From the NCBI GenBank assembly GCA_033032175.1, contig CM065321.1:4114501-4178500 (forward strand): a stretch of DNA of 64,000 bases, given 5' to 3'. This document shows positions 1 through 11,659 of this stretch, piece after piece. Numbering within the stretch: position 1 is the stretch's first letter; the number at the start of each line of letters is the position of its first letter. The notes beneath the pieces were generated by a model, which was given only the letters and a program-made list of their open reading frames with translations, searched no databases and was not told the DNA's origin. The stretch comes from Saturnia japonica. Its lineage: Eukaryota; Arthropoda; Insecta; Lepidoptera; Saturniidae. The position numbers were made by a program, and so were the translations under genes.

Positions 1-591
1 ACTAAATATTAGAAATTATTAATTAATTATTTTTTTTATTAAAATATTGAAATGAAAATTTGTGATATATTTTTATTTTATGAAAAATAGTATATTAAAT
101 TCTTAAATGACGAGTGCCAAATTAAAATGCCGCAGGTTATTTGTAATTATTAAAACTTCCTAACCTAAAAAAGTTAATCAGTTTCGTTTTTGTAATCAAT
201 CTATTGAACCAAAAAAATGATTCATCAAAATTATTACGACCTCTCGTAATAACAATGAACTAAACTTCAAAAGTTATTATTTCTAATATTATTTCGTTTC
301 TTTACATTTCTCCCTGAATCTTATCCGTCTTTTGTCAATCTTCTTGATTACTTATTTCGCAGTTACTTTCTTTAAAGAATCATTTCTTTATTTTCTTGCC
401 GTTTTGGAATTTGTTTTTGTCTTTAATCTTAAACAACAAATAATCGAAATGAACAACAAAGTGTGATTCTTTTTTTATTTTAAAATACTGTTGTCTTTGA
501 TGTTATTTGTTTGTTTATGTAATAAGCATCCTTTGATGTAAACATAGTAGGTTATTTTATCTACAAATTACCGCTATCTTCATTCAATATA
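1..591. other. AT-rich unassigned DNA
   Basis: AT-rich sequence with scattered homopolymer runs. No ORF, repeat family or RNA gene was recognised. Confidence 0.5.
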
Positions 592-862
592 ATTTCAGCC
601 GAAAGACGTGCATTGTTGATCATAAGCCTCCCTCAAACCTTTAACCAGGTCTGTCCATGTTTTGGTGAGTCTGCCCACACTCCATGTTCCGTTACGCAGC
701 CGCCTCTCACAACTCTTTGGCCCTATCGACCATCACTTCTAAAAGCTACGTGCCCCCTTCCTGATTTCTAATTCGAACACGCGAGAAACTCCAAGCAAGC
801 CCCTCTACTTTGTCCTTTAAGTACCCTTGAGATTTCTTATGAGGCACATAGTTAGCGACACA
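592..862 (-). mobile_element. LINE 3' fragment (RTE-like ORF C-terminus), degenerate
   Basis: Reads like the antisense of a very common lepidopteran non-LTR retrotransposon 3' end: it opens with 'tttcagccgaaagacgtgc' and closes with 'cttatgaggcacatagttag'. The longer copy at 11,660-12,090 has the same landmarks in the same order. On the minus strand the sense of the family is a reverse-transcriptase ORF tail with the motif type 'MERA-LGVSLRDRIRNE', visible here only as broken pieces. This copy has internal deletions and no open frame. The assignment to the RTE clade is from memory of the motif; the LINE 3'-end call is safer than the clade. Confidence 0.6.
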
Positions 863-1675
863 AAACAAACAAAAAATAAAATATACAATCTATATTAATG
901 ATTTGGTTATAAATAAATAACCTTAAGTGCAATTCTTATAATGTTAAATTTCAATTGAACATTTTACAAAAGATAAAGAATTTTACTATGTATCTGGCCT
1001 TGTAGACATTGTTGTATATGTTAAATAACATAAACACCTCCCCATGATAAAACATATAGATATACCAATCTGTTTTTCCCGATTATAATAAACATGTTCC
1101 TGTAAACAAAGTCGGGGGCACCTGCTAGTATTTATATAAAACTAGCTTCCGATAATTAAATTTAATCATTTAAATAATCTAATAGCATAAAGAGCTAATG
1201 TCGCTTCTTATTAGTAAAATAGTTTTCAGAATCAGATCAGTAAATTGTGATAACATGACCTATATTTGATATCACCCATACATCATATATGTGTAAAGTT
1301 TATGTAATTTTGACGCATACGATGTCCATGTGACGTCAAATGAAGGTAACGTGTTCACTGGCAGTTCCAGAGATTACTTTCTACAAACATACAAACTTTA
1401 CCTCTGTTGTGTCCCACGGTCTCAGTTATGCTAATTTTTTGTTGCTAAGTATATCGTTGTTCTCACCTCCCGTACTTGGCTACAGCTTGCCAGAGAGCTT
1501 GACGTTCGTGGTGACTGTTCCGCTCCTTAAGATCTTAGGTTGGGTTTATATATCCTAAAACTTTTATAACTCAATAGGTTAAAAAAAAGAAAAAAAAGAA
1601 TGTGGCTGGTAGTTTCAGAGAATAGTTCATTCAAACAAACAAAAAAAAACTTTTATTTTTATACGGGTCTATCAG
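863..1675. other. Unassigned stretch with one possible Helitron 3' end
   Basis: Mostly AT-rich and unrecognised. At 1,110-1,129 'gtcgggggcacctgctagt' resembles the 3' end of the short Helitrons elsewhere in the window (CTAG at 1,125-1,128 followed by T), but no matching 5' end was found. The 72-codon ORF at 1,340-1,558 shows no recognisable family features and is probably chance. Confidence 0.35.
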
Positions 1676-2245
1676 TTCAAGTACCTGGGGCATTATGTGA
1701 CCGATAACCTTGATGACCGAATGGATATTGAAAGTGAACGTAGGGTGCTGGCAGTCCGATGTAACATGTTGGTACGCAGGTTTGCACGTTGTAGTGAGCA
1801 AGTAAGAGTAACGCTTTTTAAAGTTTATTGCCAAGTATTTTATACGTGCAGCCTGTGGACCAATTATACTCAGAGGGCTGTTAGCGCCCTGCGGGTCCAA
1901 TATAATAATGGGTTCAGGATGTTGATGGGGCTGCCCCGTTTCTGCAGTGCTTCTGGTGTGTTTACACAGGCACACGTCGATGGCTTTCATGCCATCGTCA
2001 GACAAAAATGTGCCTCGTTGCTCTGTAGAGTGCGGGCCAGCTCCAACTCCACCCTGAAAACCATAGCAGGGAGGTACGACTCCTTTATTATTGGCCATCT
2101 TGTTCAAAATAGTATTACAAGAACCAAAATTGTCACAAAATATTATTGTTTACTAACATAGGTATAGGATCTTACTTTCGTTTTATTTTGTACTAACTAA
2201 CTATGGATTATAATTATCTGAAATAAAGATTATTATTATTATATA
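1676..2245 (+). mobile_element. 5'-truncated LINE: reverse transcriptase C-terminal tail plus 3' UTR
   Basis: The + strand is open from FKYLGHYVTDNLDDRMDI through RRVLAVRCNMLVRRFARC, ALRVQYNNGFRMLMGLPRFC and ASGVFTQAHVDGFHAI to a stop at 2,159-2,161. This is the typical C-terminal tail of a non-LTR retrotransposon reverse transcriptase, after the catalytic domain, so the copy cannot be active. The ATG at 1,697 is internal; family similarity starts at about 1,676. A short 3' UTR follows with AATAAAG near 2,222 and an (ATT)n tail to about 2,245, as in LINEs that end in microsatellites. The frame is uninterrupted for about 160 codons, suggesting a fairly recent insertion. The ORF on the opposite strand here is its shadow. 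Confidence 0.75.
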
Positions 2246-2279
2246 AAATATCATAGCTGTATAGAAAAAAAAAAACAAT

Positions 2280-2700
2280 ATTTAATTTAGGGCCTTAGGT
2301 TTAAAAAGAACATGTCAGTCTCATCATAACTTAAACATAGCATCAAACAACTATCTTATTGCGCTAATGACAAAGTTCCACAAAATTTTGGCCTCCTCAC
2401 TTACAAGCAACTTATATTGGCTTCAGCCAAGATCTCGTGAAAGACGCCTTGGTCCATTACATTCCAGTTAAACTGACTTATAACATATTTTCGTTGAAGA
2501 TTGTTCAGGTCACATTCTGTTAACACGTGTTGCACGTTTTCAATCGATCTGTCCAAGTCTCAGAATTCGTTGTTTTTTTTTTTATATATAAAGAAAGCAA
2601 ACTTGTTGTTTGGCATATATCCGGAACGCACTCTGTGAGCTGTAATAATAAGGGATCTACTTAAACCGTATAGATTATTTAAATAGGTTTGGAGGATAAG
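2280..2700 (-). mobile_element. LINE 3' fragment (RT C-terminal knuckle region), degenerate
   Basis: On the minus strand, short readable pieces appear in order: a segment resembling SAHRVRSGYMPNNKFAFF, a poly-A-like interruption near 2,570-2,585, then DLDRSIENVQHVLTECDLNN and a tail ending in a stop. 'QHVLTEC' matches the C-H-C region at the C-terminus of R1/Jockey-type reverse transcriptases. Frame breaks show it is dead. The clade is uncertain. Confidence 0.5.
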
Positions 2701-3166
2701 ATCATTAGATCAGTTCACAGACACTGTAAATACCTAAATGTGGCAAAATTCTTAGCATAAGCTAAAGGTTTCAAGTCGTTATATTGGACTGTGCTTTACT
2801 TACAGCCCGATAAATGACGTAATACTTGTGAGCTTTTCTGAAGAAAAAAAAAACTACCTAATGCTCGTAGGAAACCGAAGAAATATTGCAAAAAAAAATA
2901 CAATTAACCTGTTTTCCCTCAATAAATTATTCCTTGTAATTACTTCTTGCCCCTTATAAGCAGTAATACGGGATATTCCAATAAATTAACCCAGTAATAA
3001 AACTAAACAATAGTGGAGATTGCGCCTGGAAAAATTGATATTACACAGTGGCTCTACAATAAACATTGTTCCGTTGTTGTGTGGTTTTGTTATTTGCTTT
3101 CTTTGCTTTAATACATCATAACATGCTAGGGTTGCTACTCAACTAGGATTTTAAATTATAAATCTA
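2701..3166. other. Unassigned AT-rich DNA
   Basis: No gene, terminal repeat or family similarity was seen. Confidence 0.4.
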
Positions 3167-3960
3167 CTAGCTTTGTCCGTGACTCCGCACGCGTTTATTA
3201 CTACGCACTACGCACAATCCGTAATTTTATTTTTACTCATATTGTTGTTAATTCATATGCCATATCAATTATTATTTCAATTAGTATTTCCCGTGTACAA
3301 TTTTCATCAAAATCTATTTAAAGTTATTATTCTATTTTACGATTTCTAATGCTTTAATAACGATTCTTATAGCCTCTCAATTATGGTATGATGTATGCTT
3401 CCCGTCTACGACATTCGGTCAGAATTGGTTGAGAATTGATGAGAATTAGATTTTTTTACTTGTTTTTTTTTCCAGGAATAATATTGAAAATTCTTATAGC
3501 TCATCAATTATATAATTACCTACATTTCTAGTGTACAAAATCAGATAAGAATTAATAAAATTTTAAATTTTTGGAAATTATTTTGTTTTACGATATTTAT
3601 TTTTTATTGATAATTCTCATAGCTCATCATTCGTTATATAGCTTATACTTTCTATGTACAAAATGTCATCAAAATCTGTCAATCAAAATATTTTTTTTAC
3701 GTTTTCTAAAAGTCATTTTAAAATTTTATATATAAAACGCTATCAATTGACCAACGACAAGCATTCCGTGTTCGAAATCTCAAAAGAATCGGTTAAGCAG
3801 ATTCTGAGTTAAATCCGGACATACAACCAGGCAGAATTTTCTTTAAGGACATATTCTTGATTAGTATTGTTCATATAGTATACCTATTTTGACAAAAATT
3901 TGAACTTTGGACAAAAAAATTAACTTTACAGACATAACAATAGATTTATTATTAAATATT
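3167..3960 (-). mobile_element. Non-autonomous Helitron, family A, with internal ~120-bp tandem repeats
   Basis: Read on the minus strand, the 3' end is '...cgcggagtc...aaagctag' with CTAG at 3,167-3,170 and a T flank, as expected for Helitron insertion between A and T. A related copy in + orientation lies at 58,493-59,208 and shares both ends and the phrase 'tatgtccggatttaactc'. The interior is built of about four diverged units spaced about 120 bp (near 3,297, 3,412, 3,534 and 3,656), each with a 'tgtacaaaat..tcatcaaaatc' type core followed by 'cttatagctcatcaatt'. No Rep/helicase coding is present, so it depends on other elements. The 5' boundary near 3,960 is approximate. Confidence 0.65.
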
Positions 3961-4740
3961 AAGGGAGTTATAGGGTTATCAAGAAAAACACATTTGAGAA
4001 ATTTTATTATAATATTGAGGCATAGTAGTATTTTGAATGGTGACGTTTTTGTATTAACACGCAATAATATTTGTAATGCGTGTATTTTTTTTAAATAAAT
4101 TATGTACCTACATAAATTATAATGCACGCCATTTCTTATTTATTATCTAAGCATTATTTTATAGTATAATAATTAAAGAGAAGAAAGAAAGAAAAAATAT
4201 TTATTCGACAAACAAAACAAACAAATTGACACAATAAATGAAGTGTTGCATGGGGTCGAATAGGTCCTTGTCTCAGCATAATGCTGCAGGTCTACAAGCG
4301 GCAAGCACTGCAGCGCTGATATTCTGACAGTGCCTGTAAGCATGTACAACCTCACAGGACGAACTAACACAACAACAATTTTAGTTAGTTAAAGTAAACA
4401 ATCGTAACTGCATAAGAATAAGCAACATGTGTATATACTCCCAACTGTAAACTGCATATATATATACACACACATACACATACACAATATAATTATATCC
4501 CACACACTTCGAGATAGACCGCCCACCACTTGAAAAAAAAAATTTAGATTCCTACTGAGCCAACATAATTTAATTGTATAGTAAATTCATTCTTGCAACA
4601 TTAACAAATATTTTTTTCAGATTAGCTTTGAAGTTGAAACGAAACGTCGACGTAATATTTCGAACAGGATGGGCTATGAATGTTGTTCGAGCACTTATTG
4701 GCTACATATCTAAAAGAAACACGAAAAGCTACAGTTTTTT
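3961..4740. other. Unassigned; includes an A/G-rich LINE-like tail and a TA/CA microsatellite
   Basis: At 4,178-4,225 an 'agaaagaaag' run followed by 'tatttattcgacaaac' resembles the stretch at 48,004-48,060. Both look like antisense 3' tails of a LINE. A short (TA)n-(CA)n microsatellite lies at 4,456-4,486. No coding sequence was recognised. Confidence 0.4.
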
Positions 4741-4900
4741 TTTAGATGTGACAATACTGTTATCCTTAGGGGCCCTGAAGCCGCTGCGACTTTTACAGTC
4801 ACCGAACTTGGCTAAAAGCTACAGTTTTACGACGTGGTACAAATACTGCAAATACGGGCGAACAGTATCTATTTTCATGGTGGGGCCACATAAACTTATT
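4741..4900 (+). repeat. Dispersed repeat, family E (GGGGCCCTG core)
   Basis: The core 'ccttaggggccctgaagccg' followed by 'cttttacagtcaccgaactt' recurs at 55,845-55,885 and 61,120-61,160 in the same orientation and at about 27,610-27,680 inverted. The overlapping 110-codon ORF at 4,574-4,906 has no recognisable domain and is attributed to the repeat. Confidence 0.5.
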
Positions 4901-5086
4901 ATATAGGTAACTTGGTATGCAACTTTTTTTAATTCACTTATGCGTGTTTATTATTTCGATTATTATTTATTTATTCTGGATCACTTTGTAAGTTTTATAT
5001 TTTATTTAACCGTGTTCGATTCCATTTTTTTTTTTTGTAATATCAAATATCTTACAATTCCGTAGCACGTTAATTTTATATTATAT

Positions 5087-5345
5087 TTAACCGACTCTAA
5101 AAAAAGAAGGAGGTTAAATACTCAATTCGATTGTATTTTTTTTTTTTCATGAATATTCAGCTATAACTTCTTTGTTTGTGAACCGATTTAGATGATTCTT
5201 TTTTTCATTGGAAAGGGAAAAGTGCCTCAAGATAGGTCCTATGCTAATTTAATTGGCATTGGACTTTGGATTTCGAAGACACTGAAGGGAGTTCCTCGAA
5301 ATCATTTAAGTTGCTTTTCTTTATTTCTATGAAAAGTCTTGTATG
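5087..5345 (+). repeat. Dispersed repeat, family F (Helitron-like non-coding element)
   Basis: Starts near 'ttaaccgactct' and 'ggaggttaaatactcaattc', then 'tttgtttgtgaaccgattta', 'ggcattggactt' and 'cgaagacactgaagggagtt'. Other copies share these landmarks at about 8,130-8,315, 48,190-48,355, 56,566-56,720 and 61,852-62,005 (+), 29,372-29,455 (-), and a fragment at 21,225-21,345. It is non-coding. The 'gaaccgatttNgatga' phrase is shared by many short lepidopteran Helitrons, but no clean termini were found. Confidence 0.6.
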
Positions 5346-5756
5346 GTAAAAAGTGCACTTAATCTTGCTAACAATAAAACCGTGTCAGCCCTACGTGTGC
5401 AGCGAACAATCAATTCATAAAAGCATATTATACAGCCTGCGCATTGTGATTCGAATGGTAACAATTGACGACCACAATACAACACAATTCCGAATGATTG
5501 CAACGTCCCGGGATACATTCGGTCGGGTTTACCGTTCAAATGATGCTATCTGATAGATTTGCTGATCTTAACCCGTAATTGTATCGTTCTCCCTTTTTTT
5601 CTGTTCTTTCTTATACATACATCCCGCAACATTGGATGTGTTTATTTTATTGTAATTTGGTTAGGCAAAAAGAGTGACAATGCAGATATTACATCTGATT
5701 CATATAAATATGACCAAAATATTAAATTGTCAAGTGGAACGTCGTACGTTCACTTG
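5346..5756. other. Unassigned DNA
   Basis: Short overlapping ORFs on both strands (5,327-5,765) show no domain, signal peptide or splice context that would support a gene. Confidence 0.35.
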
Positions 5757-5840
5757 AAGCAATGATGGCTCAGTAGTAGTATGTACAGACACTATGTCGA
5801 TCGACATGAGTTCGAATCCCTGCAATGACTTTATTTCACT
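5757..5840 (+). mobile_element. tRNA-like SINE head
   Basis: A pol III A-box-like 'tggctcagtagtagtatg' and B-box 'gagttcgaatccctgc' are spaced as in a tRNA, but the arms do not pair as a real tRNA. This is best read as the 5' head of a tRNA-derived SINE. The tail was not delimited. Confidence 0.45.
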
Positions 5841-5884
5841 TATGTACCCCTTTAAAGTGTCATCTTTAATGACGTCATTTTTAA

Positions 5885-5960
5885 TGACTAAAGGCGACTT
5901 ACGCAACATGTTTAAACATGATTAAAGTAAGACTAAACGTATTTAAAGTGGTTAAACTAA
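5885..5960. repeat. Short imperfect inverted repeat
   Basis: The segment runs from 'acgcaacatgtttaaacatg' to 'ttaaactaaatttgcgt'. The outer arms ACGCAA/TTGCGT and GTTTAA/TTAAAC are complementary, with repeated 'attaaagt' in the loop. It could be a MITE remnant. Confidence 0.3.
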
Positions 5961-8129
5961 ATTTGCGTCTTGCACAAAGAAAAAATAGTTGCGGCGTAAA
6001 CCGAATTCTCGCTGCGCGATATTTTTTTCTCGCGGTTTATAATCCTAGTACAGAACCTTAACTTATACGCACGATTTTTGTCAGTTCCACCCAGTTCTCG
6101 GCTGAGACGCGCATAAATAGACAACAGAACATAAATCTTGATTGGCCTTTTATTAACGTGTCAAACGCGTGTCAAAAGATGTCACCAATACCGGATTCAA
6201 TCTCTTAAGGTGGTAAGAACTATGAAAGGAATTTCCTATGTCAAATATCGAGCCTTGCGATAATATAACAAAATGATTTTTTTTTGTTTTTTATAATTAC
6301 TAAAAAAACATTGAATAATTTGCTACGGCCAGTCTGTCCTGCTATACAGAACCTAGATACAACAAAGAAAAAAGCAGTTTCAGTTGAACAGAAACTCTCG
6401 GTAATTCTAAGATTATTTATGACTGCCATAGGAAGTATATTTCCTGGTAAATTTCTTCCCACAATCGTGCCTTAATTATAATATCATGCAATTTCAAATC
6501 AAATTTGTCCCACAGAGAATCTTTCCTATGCATGACCGATATTAACTATTCTAAATCAATACAATTTTCTGGTTTTACCGATGCCGATGCCGACGCGGGA
6601 AATGAAGAGCGCGACGTCTTTTTCTCAATAGTGGTACGCGACTGAGCGGTCACACTCCCGTGCCGCGCGAATTTTTTCCGCAGTGCGGTCAGATGTACCT
6701 CCACACTGCACAAAAGATTACCACGAATTTTAATGGCACCGCGGCGCGATTGATTCTGCGGCGGTTTTTTCGCAAATGCGTGCAGCTTTATACATTTTAC
6801 TTTAAAGTCCTGCAAAATCCTGTGGGAATAATCGCATATAAAAATACGGTAAGAAAGAGTGGAGGAGTGTATAAACATTAACATTATAACATAAACAAGT
6901 ATTTGAACATTTGATCAAATCACTCATAGCAATTTACATGCGCAATTTCTCTGTGATATGCTACTGTCATAAACAATGGTCAAACAATTTTATTGCCAAC
7001 TCTATAGTTGTTCAACGCTGCAAACCAACAACGATATAAATTTATTACGTACTAGATTAAACGTTTGCAACAATCACCCTATTCTAGACATATTGTGTGG
7101 TTCAAGACCAATCATAACACAATCAATTCGAAACAACCCGATGATCTGTTGTTGTAATACGTAATTGTTAATAGGTGGGTCGTATATTTGTTTTCTTATT
7201 TTCCTTATTTTGGTATCCCAAAAGATACTCACCATTACCAATTTATTAAACATTCGTAGTATTTTCTAATATTCAAAGTGGAGTCTAACTAGATGGTGGC
7301 CCCTTGCTAGAACTATCCACGTATAATAACCCCAATATTATTGTATATAGGTTCAAAGAACCGAAGATAATGAATTTAAATAAAAACCACAACATAGCAG
7401 CTCAAGATCCCGCCAAAATCCTATTATATTTATTTTGTTCAGCCTGGGTTCAAATATTTCTATGAACTCAAAAATAACTGTTGCTTTTCCAAAAAGCAAA
7501 GGTTTTCTGAATATAAATTGCAATCCATAAAAGATTTAGGAATGACGAATTTAACTTGAATTTTGGTAGTTGTCCGATTGATGCAAAGTACTACGAAATT
7601 AAACTTTCGTCCATCCAAGAACAGCCAAAACTTTTCACCTTTTTATTTAATGGCAACTGTATTTCTCCACAGTTTTGCCAACGTCACATGAATAGAATAT
7701 TTAACTAAATATTCTTATAGTCTTCAAACATAGTTCTAACAAGATGGCCGGTTCCTAGTTAATACTGTTCAGACAATTTTTGTGGCGACTTAAAATTGAA
7801 ATAGGAACAAGACAATTATTAACATGAAAAGAAACCCAACACTTCAATGATTTGAAGAGTTCTCTACTATATCTTCTTAAAATACATGTTCCTGCTTATT
7901 TTTTATAATCCACTTCATTTGTGCACAATATCCCATTTATATCACATCAAATTCCGCCAAAATTATATAATATAGGGTTTAATAACATGACAGATCAAGA
8001 ACTTTCCAAAAACTTTGATACATTTTTATTAAAAAACAACTTATAAATATTGCATTATTACAACGATTAATTGTTATGCAGTAAATATTTCTTTTTCGGT
8101 AAAGTAAATCCAGACCAATTTTTTATAAA
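5961..8129. other. Unassigned DNA with two GC-rich patches
   Basis: Patches at about 5,985-6,130 and 6,560-6,790 are much richer in G+C and CpG than the surroundings ('cgatgccgatgccgacgcgg', 'gcaccgcggcgcgattg'). ORFs over the second patch (about 6,546-6,884, both strands) carry no recognisable domain. The patches may be a decayed MITE or an old promoter. 6,880-8,129 is AT-rich and unrecognised. Confidence 0.35.
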
Positions 8130-8315
8130 AATTTAAATACTCCTTTGTTTATGAACCGATTTGGATGACTTTTGTTTTCTTTGATAGGCGATACCTCAAG
8201 AGTGGTCCCATTTTAATTTCAATGGCACTGGACCTTCAACTTCGAAGATACACCAGGGAACTCTTCAAAATTATTGAAGATGGTTTTCTTTTTTGTTAAA
8301 AATGGTCTTGTAATG
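8130..8315 (+). repeat. Dispersed repeat, family F
   Basis: Shares 'tttatgaaccgatttggatg', 'ttcaatggcactggacctt' and 'gatacaccagggaactctt' with the copies at 5.1 and 48.2 kb. Non-coding. Confidence 0.6.
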
Positions 8316-9009
8316 TTTGAAATTAGACTTGAACAAAAAACAAGTTGAACTATCCGAACGGACATTCAGGATTAGCAATTACCTAAAGTAGCAACTACAA
8401 CGGACCCCATGACTAACAGACAATTTAAAAAAATGTGCGCATCCCAGGTGTCGACCTTCTCTTTCTACATAATATGTACATTTACTCGCTCAAATTGGGA
8501 ACTATCGGCTGACGATGAAGAAAAACGTCGTGAGGAAACTCGAATGCTTGAGAAATGTTCATAGCCAAATGACATGCCTTAAAAATAAAAATGCATGTGG
8601 TCTCATTCTGATATACTAATTCTAGTGACTATATTATTTATATTAATGGCATTCACTAAAAGTTAGTGTGAGTTATATCGATAAATCGTTTCAGTTAAAT
8701 CGTTTCGTCGTTTCGACGTCCGCGTCACAGCTCGTTGTTGTATCGACATCGATGCAAACATTAGTGCTGTACAATACTGTTTTCAATTTAAACAATTTAC
8801 GGTCGATCGTTAATAGAACACAGCGCCGGTCAGTATTTGACAGTCAGTTTTAGTTTGTTGACCAAATAAACAATTATGTTTTCATAAAAGCTTTTATAGA
8901 GAGAAAACAAAGGACGAATATTTGAACTACCTAAAGCAATTAACCCATAAATATTATCATCAAATTAATACGTGAAGCAAACACTTACTACCCCTTTTTA
9001 AGCGTATTG
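8316..9009. other. Unassigned; 8,670-8,870 is locally CpG-rich
   Basis: A 61-codon ORF at 8,668-8,853 sits on a patch rich in 'cgtcg' and 'tcagt' strings. It could be an old first exon or promoter, but no domain, signal peptide or splice donor supports a gene. Confidence 0.25.
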
Positions 9010-9325
9010 CGTGCATGGAAGACTGTAAGATTTGGCATGGTTAAAGTTTATATGGAGAAGAAGTGCAGAAAGCTAAAATTGATATATAATATCTGGTACT
9101 GATATATTAAATAAAATAAATTAATACTGCGACCCTGTCCCGAGCACTACCATTCAACTTAGACCCCCCAAAATATTGGCATTGTCACTCAATGAAAAAT
9201 GACAGCAAGTGATATAATATTCATATTGTTTAGGTTCATACTGCAAATGTCAAACAGAAAATAGTCTATGATTAAAAAGTCGCAGGTCGAATTTCGATCG
9301 TTGGACGACCGCTAGTATACATAAA
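9010..9325 (-). repeat. Dispersed repeat, family D
   Basis: The reverse complement matches 57,150-57,480 and 62,436-62,766 over landmarks such as 'catagactattttctgtttg' and 'gacaatgtcaatattttggg'. Both have a CTAG-containing end near 'gaccgctagt'/'actagcaatcgtc', so it may be a Helitron derivative. Confidence 0.55.
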
Positions 9326-10899
9326 TCGGCAACTAACAAAGAGCTTAGTATACGCTTGTGTTCCAACGAGACGGAGATATGAGACCATTTTCGTATGTGT
9401 TATCGGCCTATGTAAATCGTTATCAAAACAATCCCGCTTATTATTGCAAAATTTGAGGTTTTAAAGTATAATTTAACATTTAGTTGACGTGTTTAATTGT
9501 GTTTGCGCACATTTTAAGTGGATATAACTCGTATTACAAAGAAATCAACAAAATAATACGCACACTCGTGTAATCTGTGTTTGGTCTCGTTTTATTGAAA
9601 CTATTGACGATCTATGCTATAAAAAAATTTGGTATTAATTACCAAATTAGATTTTATATAACGACTCGATATATCAATCGACTCGATATTATGACTAAGA
9701 TGCTGCTATAGTTGGCTACGCGAGCTCTAGAATCGAAACTGGTCCCTAAGTAGTGATTTCTGAACACATCAACAGGCTTTTACAAAAACAATTTTTAAAA
9801 ATCTTGTAATGTCTAAGATTATTATGTTAATATTTCACCATAATCCATATTTTTACAGAATATCAAAATCACTCTATGATTGATAAAACTCCTAACATCA
9901 CACTGAATTAATAGTTATTTTCGTTTTAATGATAAGACTAAAACCAAATATCGGTATATAAAGTAGAACCAAGAAAATGAACAATACAGATTTTAATTAT
10001 TAATGTCCAAAGAACTGTTCTCTGACAATTTGCTTTTACACAAGCCGTAATTATAATCGTCAATACAAATTCAATACTCTAAATTTCCAAGTCTCTAAAT
10101 TTAAATCATAAATTAAAATTTCAACTTGAATTGTCTTTATTCAATTTAAGCAGCCAATTAGAGAATGAAAATTATTTAAACTCTATAAAGTAAGCCGTAA
10201 CAAGTAAGTTCTAGGCAATTAAAGTATGAAATACCTAAAGCTACAAGACAACACGGGTCTGAAACTAAGCCTGTATTCTCCAGAACTTATGCCTCGAACT
10301 CGAACTCAGATAACTGTTTCGTATAACATAAGTTTTGAAAGTCAAAATTCTAATTATCCAATGCTAACTGTAAACGATGTTATATTGCAGAATGAGTTTC
10401 TGCTTTTGTGGTTAATAAATATCAAACAATAAACTTTTCCATAAAAACTACCAAGTTCAAAGCCTCGCAAACGACGATGAATTGTAAAGTTAATTTATTT
10501 TATTATGAAATACTTTATGAGTTTTCACGTCTGTGCAATTTTTTATTGCTCGTCAAATAAGCTATCACTCTCAAAATGGAATTCTGTCACCAAACACATA
10601 TTCTCTTCCTGAATGTTTTGGAATTATATAGGATTTAAAAGCAATGCTTTAAATGAATTTAAAAAAAAAACAAACACCTTGGCAATTGGTACCAACTTCT
10701 ATTATGTTCATGTACCTGTGTTAATTATGAAAATATATTAGGAATCGAATAGCCGTGAAATATTAGCTAAATACTTATTTATGAACGGTTTTACGGCGTT
10801 AAGCAGAAACAATATTAATTGTTTTGGATTGGAGGAAATCTTAAATTTTGAATTCAAGGCGATTGAGTAGCTTAGGTATTATCAAAATCCCTTTCTTAC
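9326..10899. other. Unassigned AT-rich DNA
   Basis: No recognisable gene. The 68-codon ORF at 10,226-10,432 has no visible family motif. Confidence 0.4.
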
Positions 10900-11150
10900 T
10901 CTGATCCCACCTAAGTAGGTACAATACTACATGTTCTTTCTCTTTCACTCTACTCTGGCTGTCACTACTCTATCATCTCATTATTCACATTCTTTATACG
11001 CATATATTTCCTCACACAATCCATCCAAACCTTATTTGGTCTTACTCTACTCCTATTTCCGTCCACCTTCATACTAACATTCTTCTAGTTATATGACTTT
11101 CATCCCCCATTACCCCTCAACTTCTTTGTCACTTTAATTTTATCAACTGA
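10900..11150 (-). mobile_element. LINE 3' fragment (RTE-like ORF tail)
   Basis: The minus strand contains the decayed counterpart of a reverse-transcriptase tail with a 'GRGRPKK-W-D' type motif: 'ccaaaccttatttggtctta' and 'ctactcctatttccgtccac' on the + strand are its antisense. It matches the + oriented copy at 12,470-12,770, so two fragments of one family lie in opposite orientation 1.4 kb apart. Confidence 0.6.
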
Positions 11151-11659
11151 GATAAGCTAAAACTGTACGTGTTTCAGACGTCATAGATTAACGGTTCCAA
11201 AACTTTTATAGCTAAAGAAATCTCAACAAATCTCTTTTATGAAACACTTCAAAAAGTGTAACAAATGAAAGACTGTGGAAGTCTATAAGCACTATTTCAA
11301 AATAATATTTTTAACAGTGGAATAATTTTACGGCCAAAAAATATCATTTAGTGACAAATGTAACTGAACTGTGGAACCCTGGTGATTTTTCACGGAAGGA
11401 ACTTAAGTAATCGTTGGCATAGAATCGCGCATACATGTTTTCCTTTACACTAATCACATCTAAAACGTGATTTATGTCATCTGACATTTATTTCTACATA
11501 ACTCAAGCTTTGATGGTGCCATGATTAGGGATGCTACTAATACACATTGTTTCAAACTATATTGTGTATATAGTTATTGAAGCTACATCAATAACTCAAT
11601 CCTGAATTTCCACAGTGTAGCATACGATGGTTTGGTTTATTATACTAAGTACATTATTA
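11151..11659. other. Unassigned DNA
   Basis: No feature was recognised. Confidence 0.35.

Noticed and set aside
1631..2107. 158-codon minus-strand ORF
   Set aside because: Shadow of the LINE reverse transcriptase tail on the + strand.
4574..4906. 110-codon ORF as a gene
   Set aside because: Overlaps a dispersed repeat core (family E) present elsewhere in the window. No domain.
5757..5840. Possible tRNA gene
   Set aside because: A- and B-box-like motifs are present, but the stems do not pair and no anticodon arm can be drawn. Treated as a SINE head. The same applies to 17,165-17,250, 18,165-18,245 and 33,838-33,910.
6546..6884. 112-codon minus-strand ORF over the GC-rich patch
   Set aside because: Composition follows the CpG-rich DNA; no recognisable motif and no splice or promoter support.
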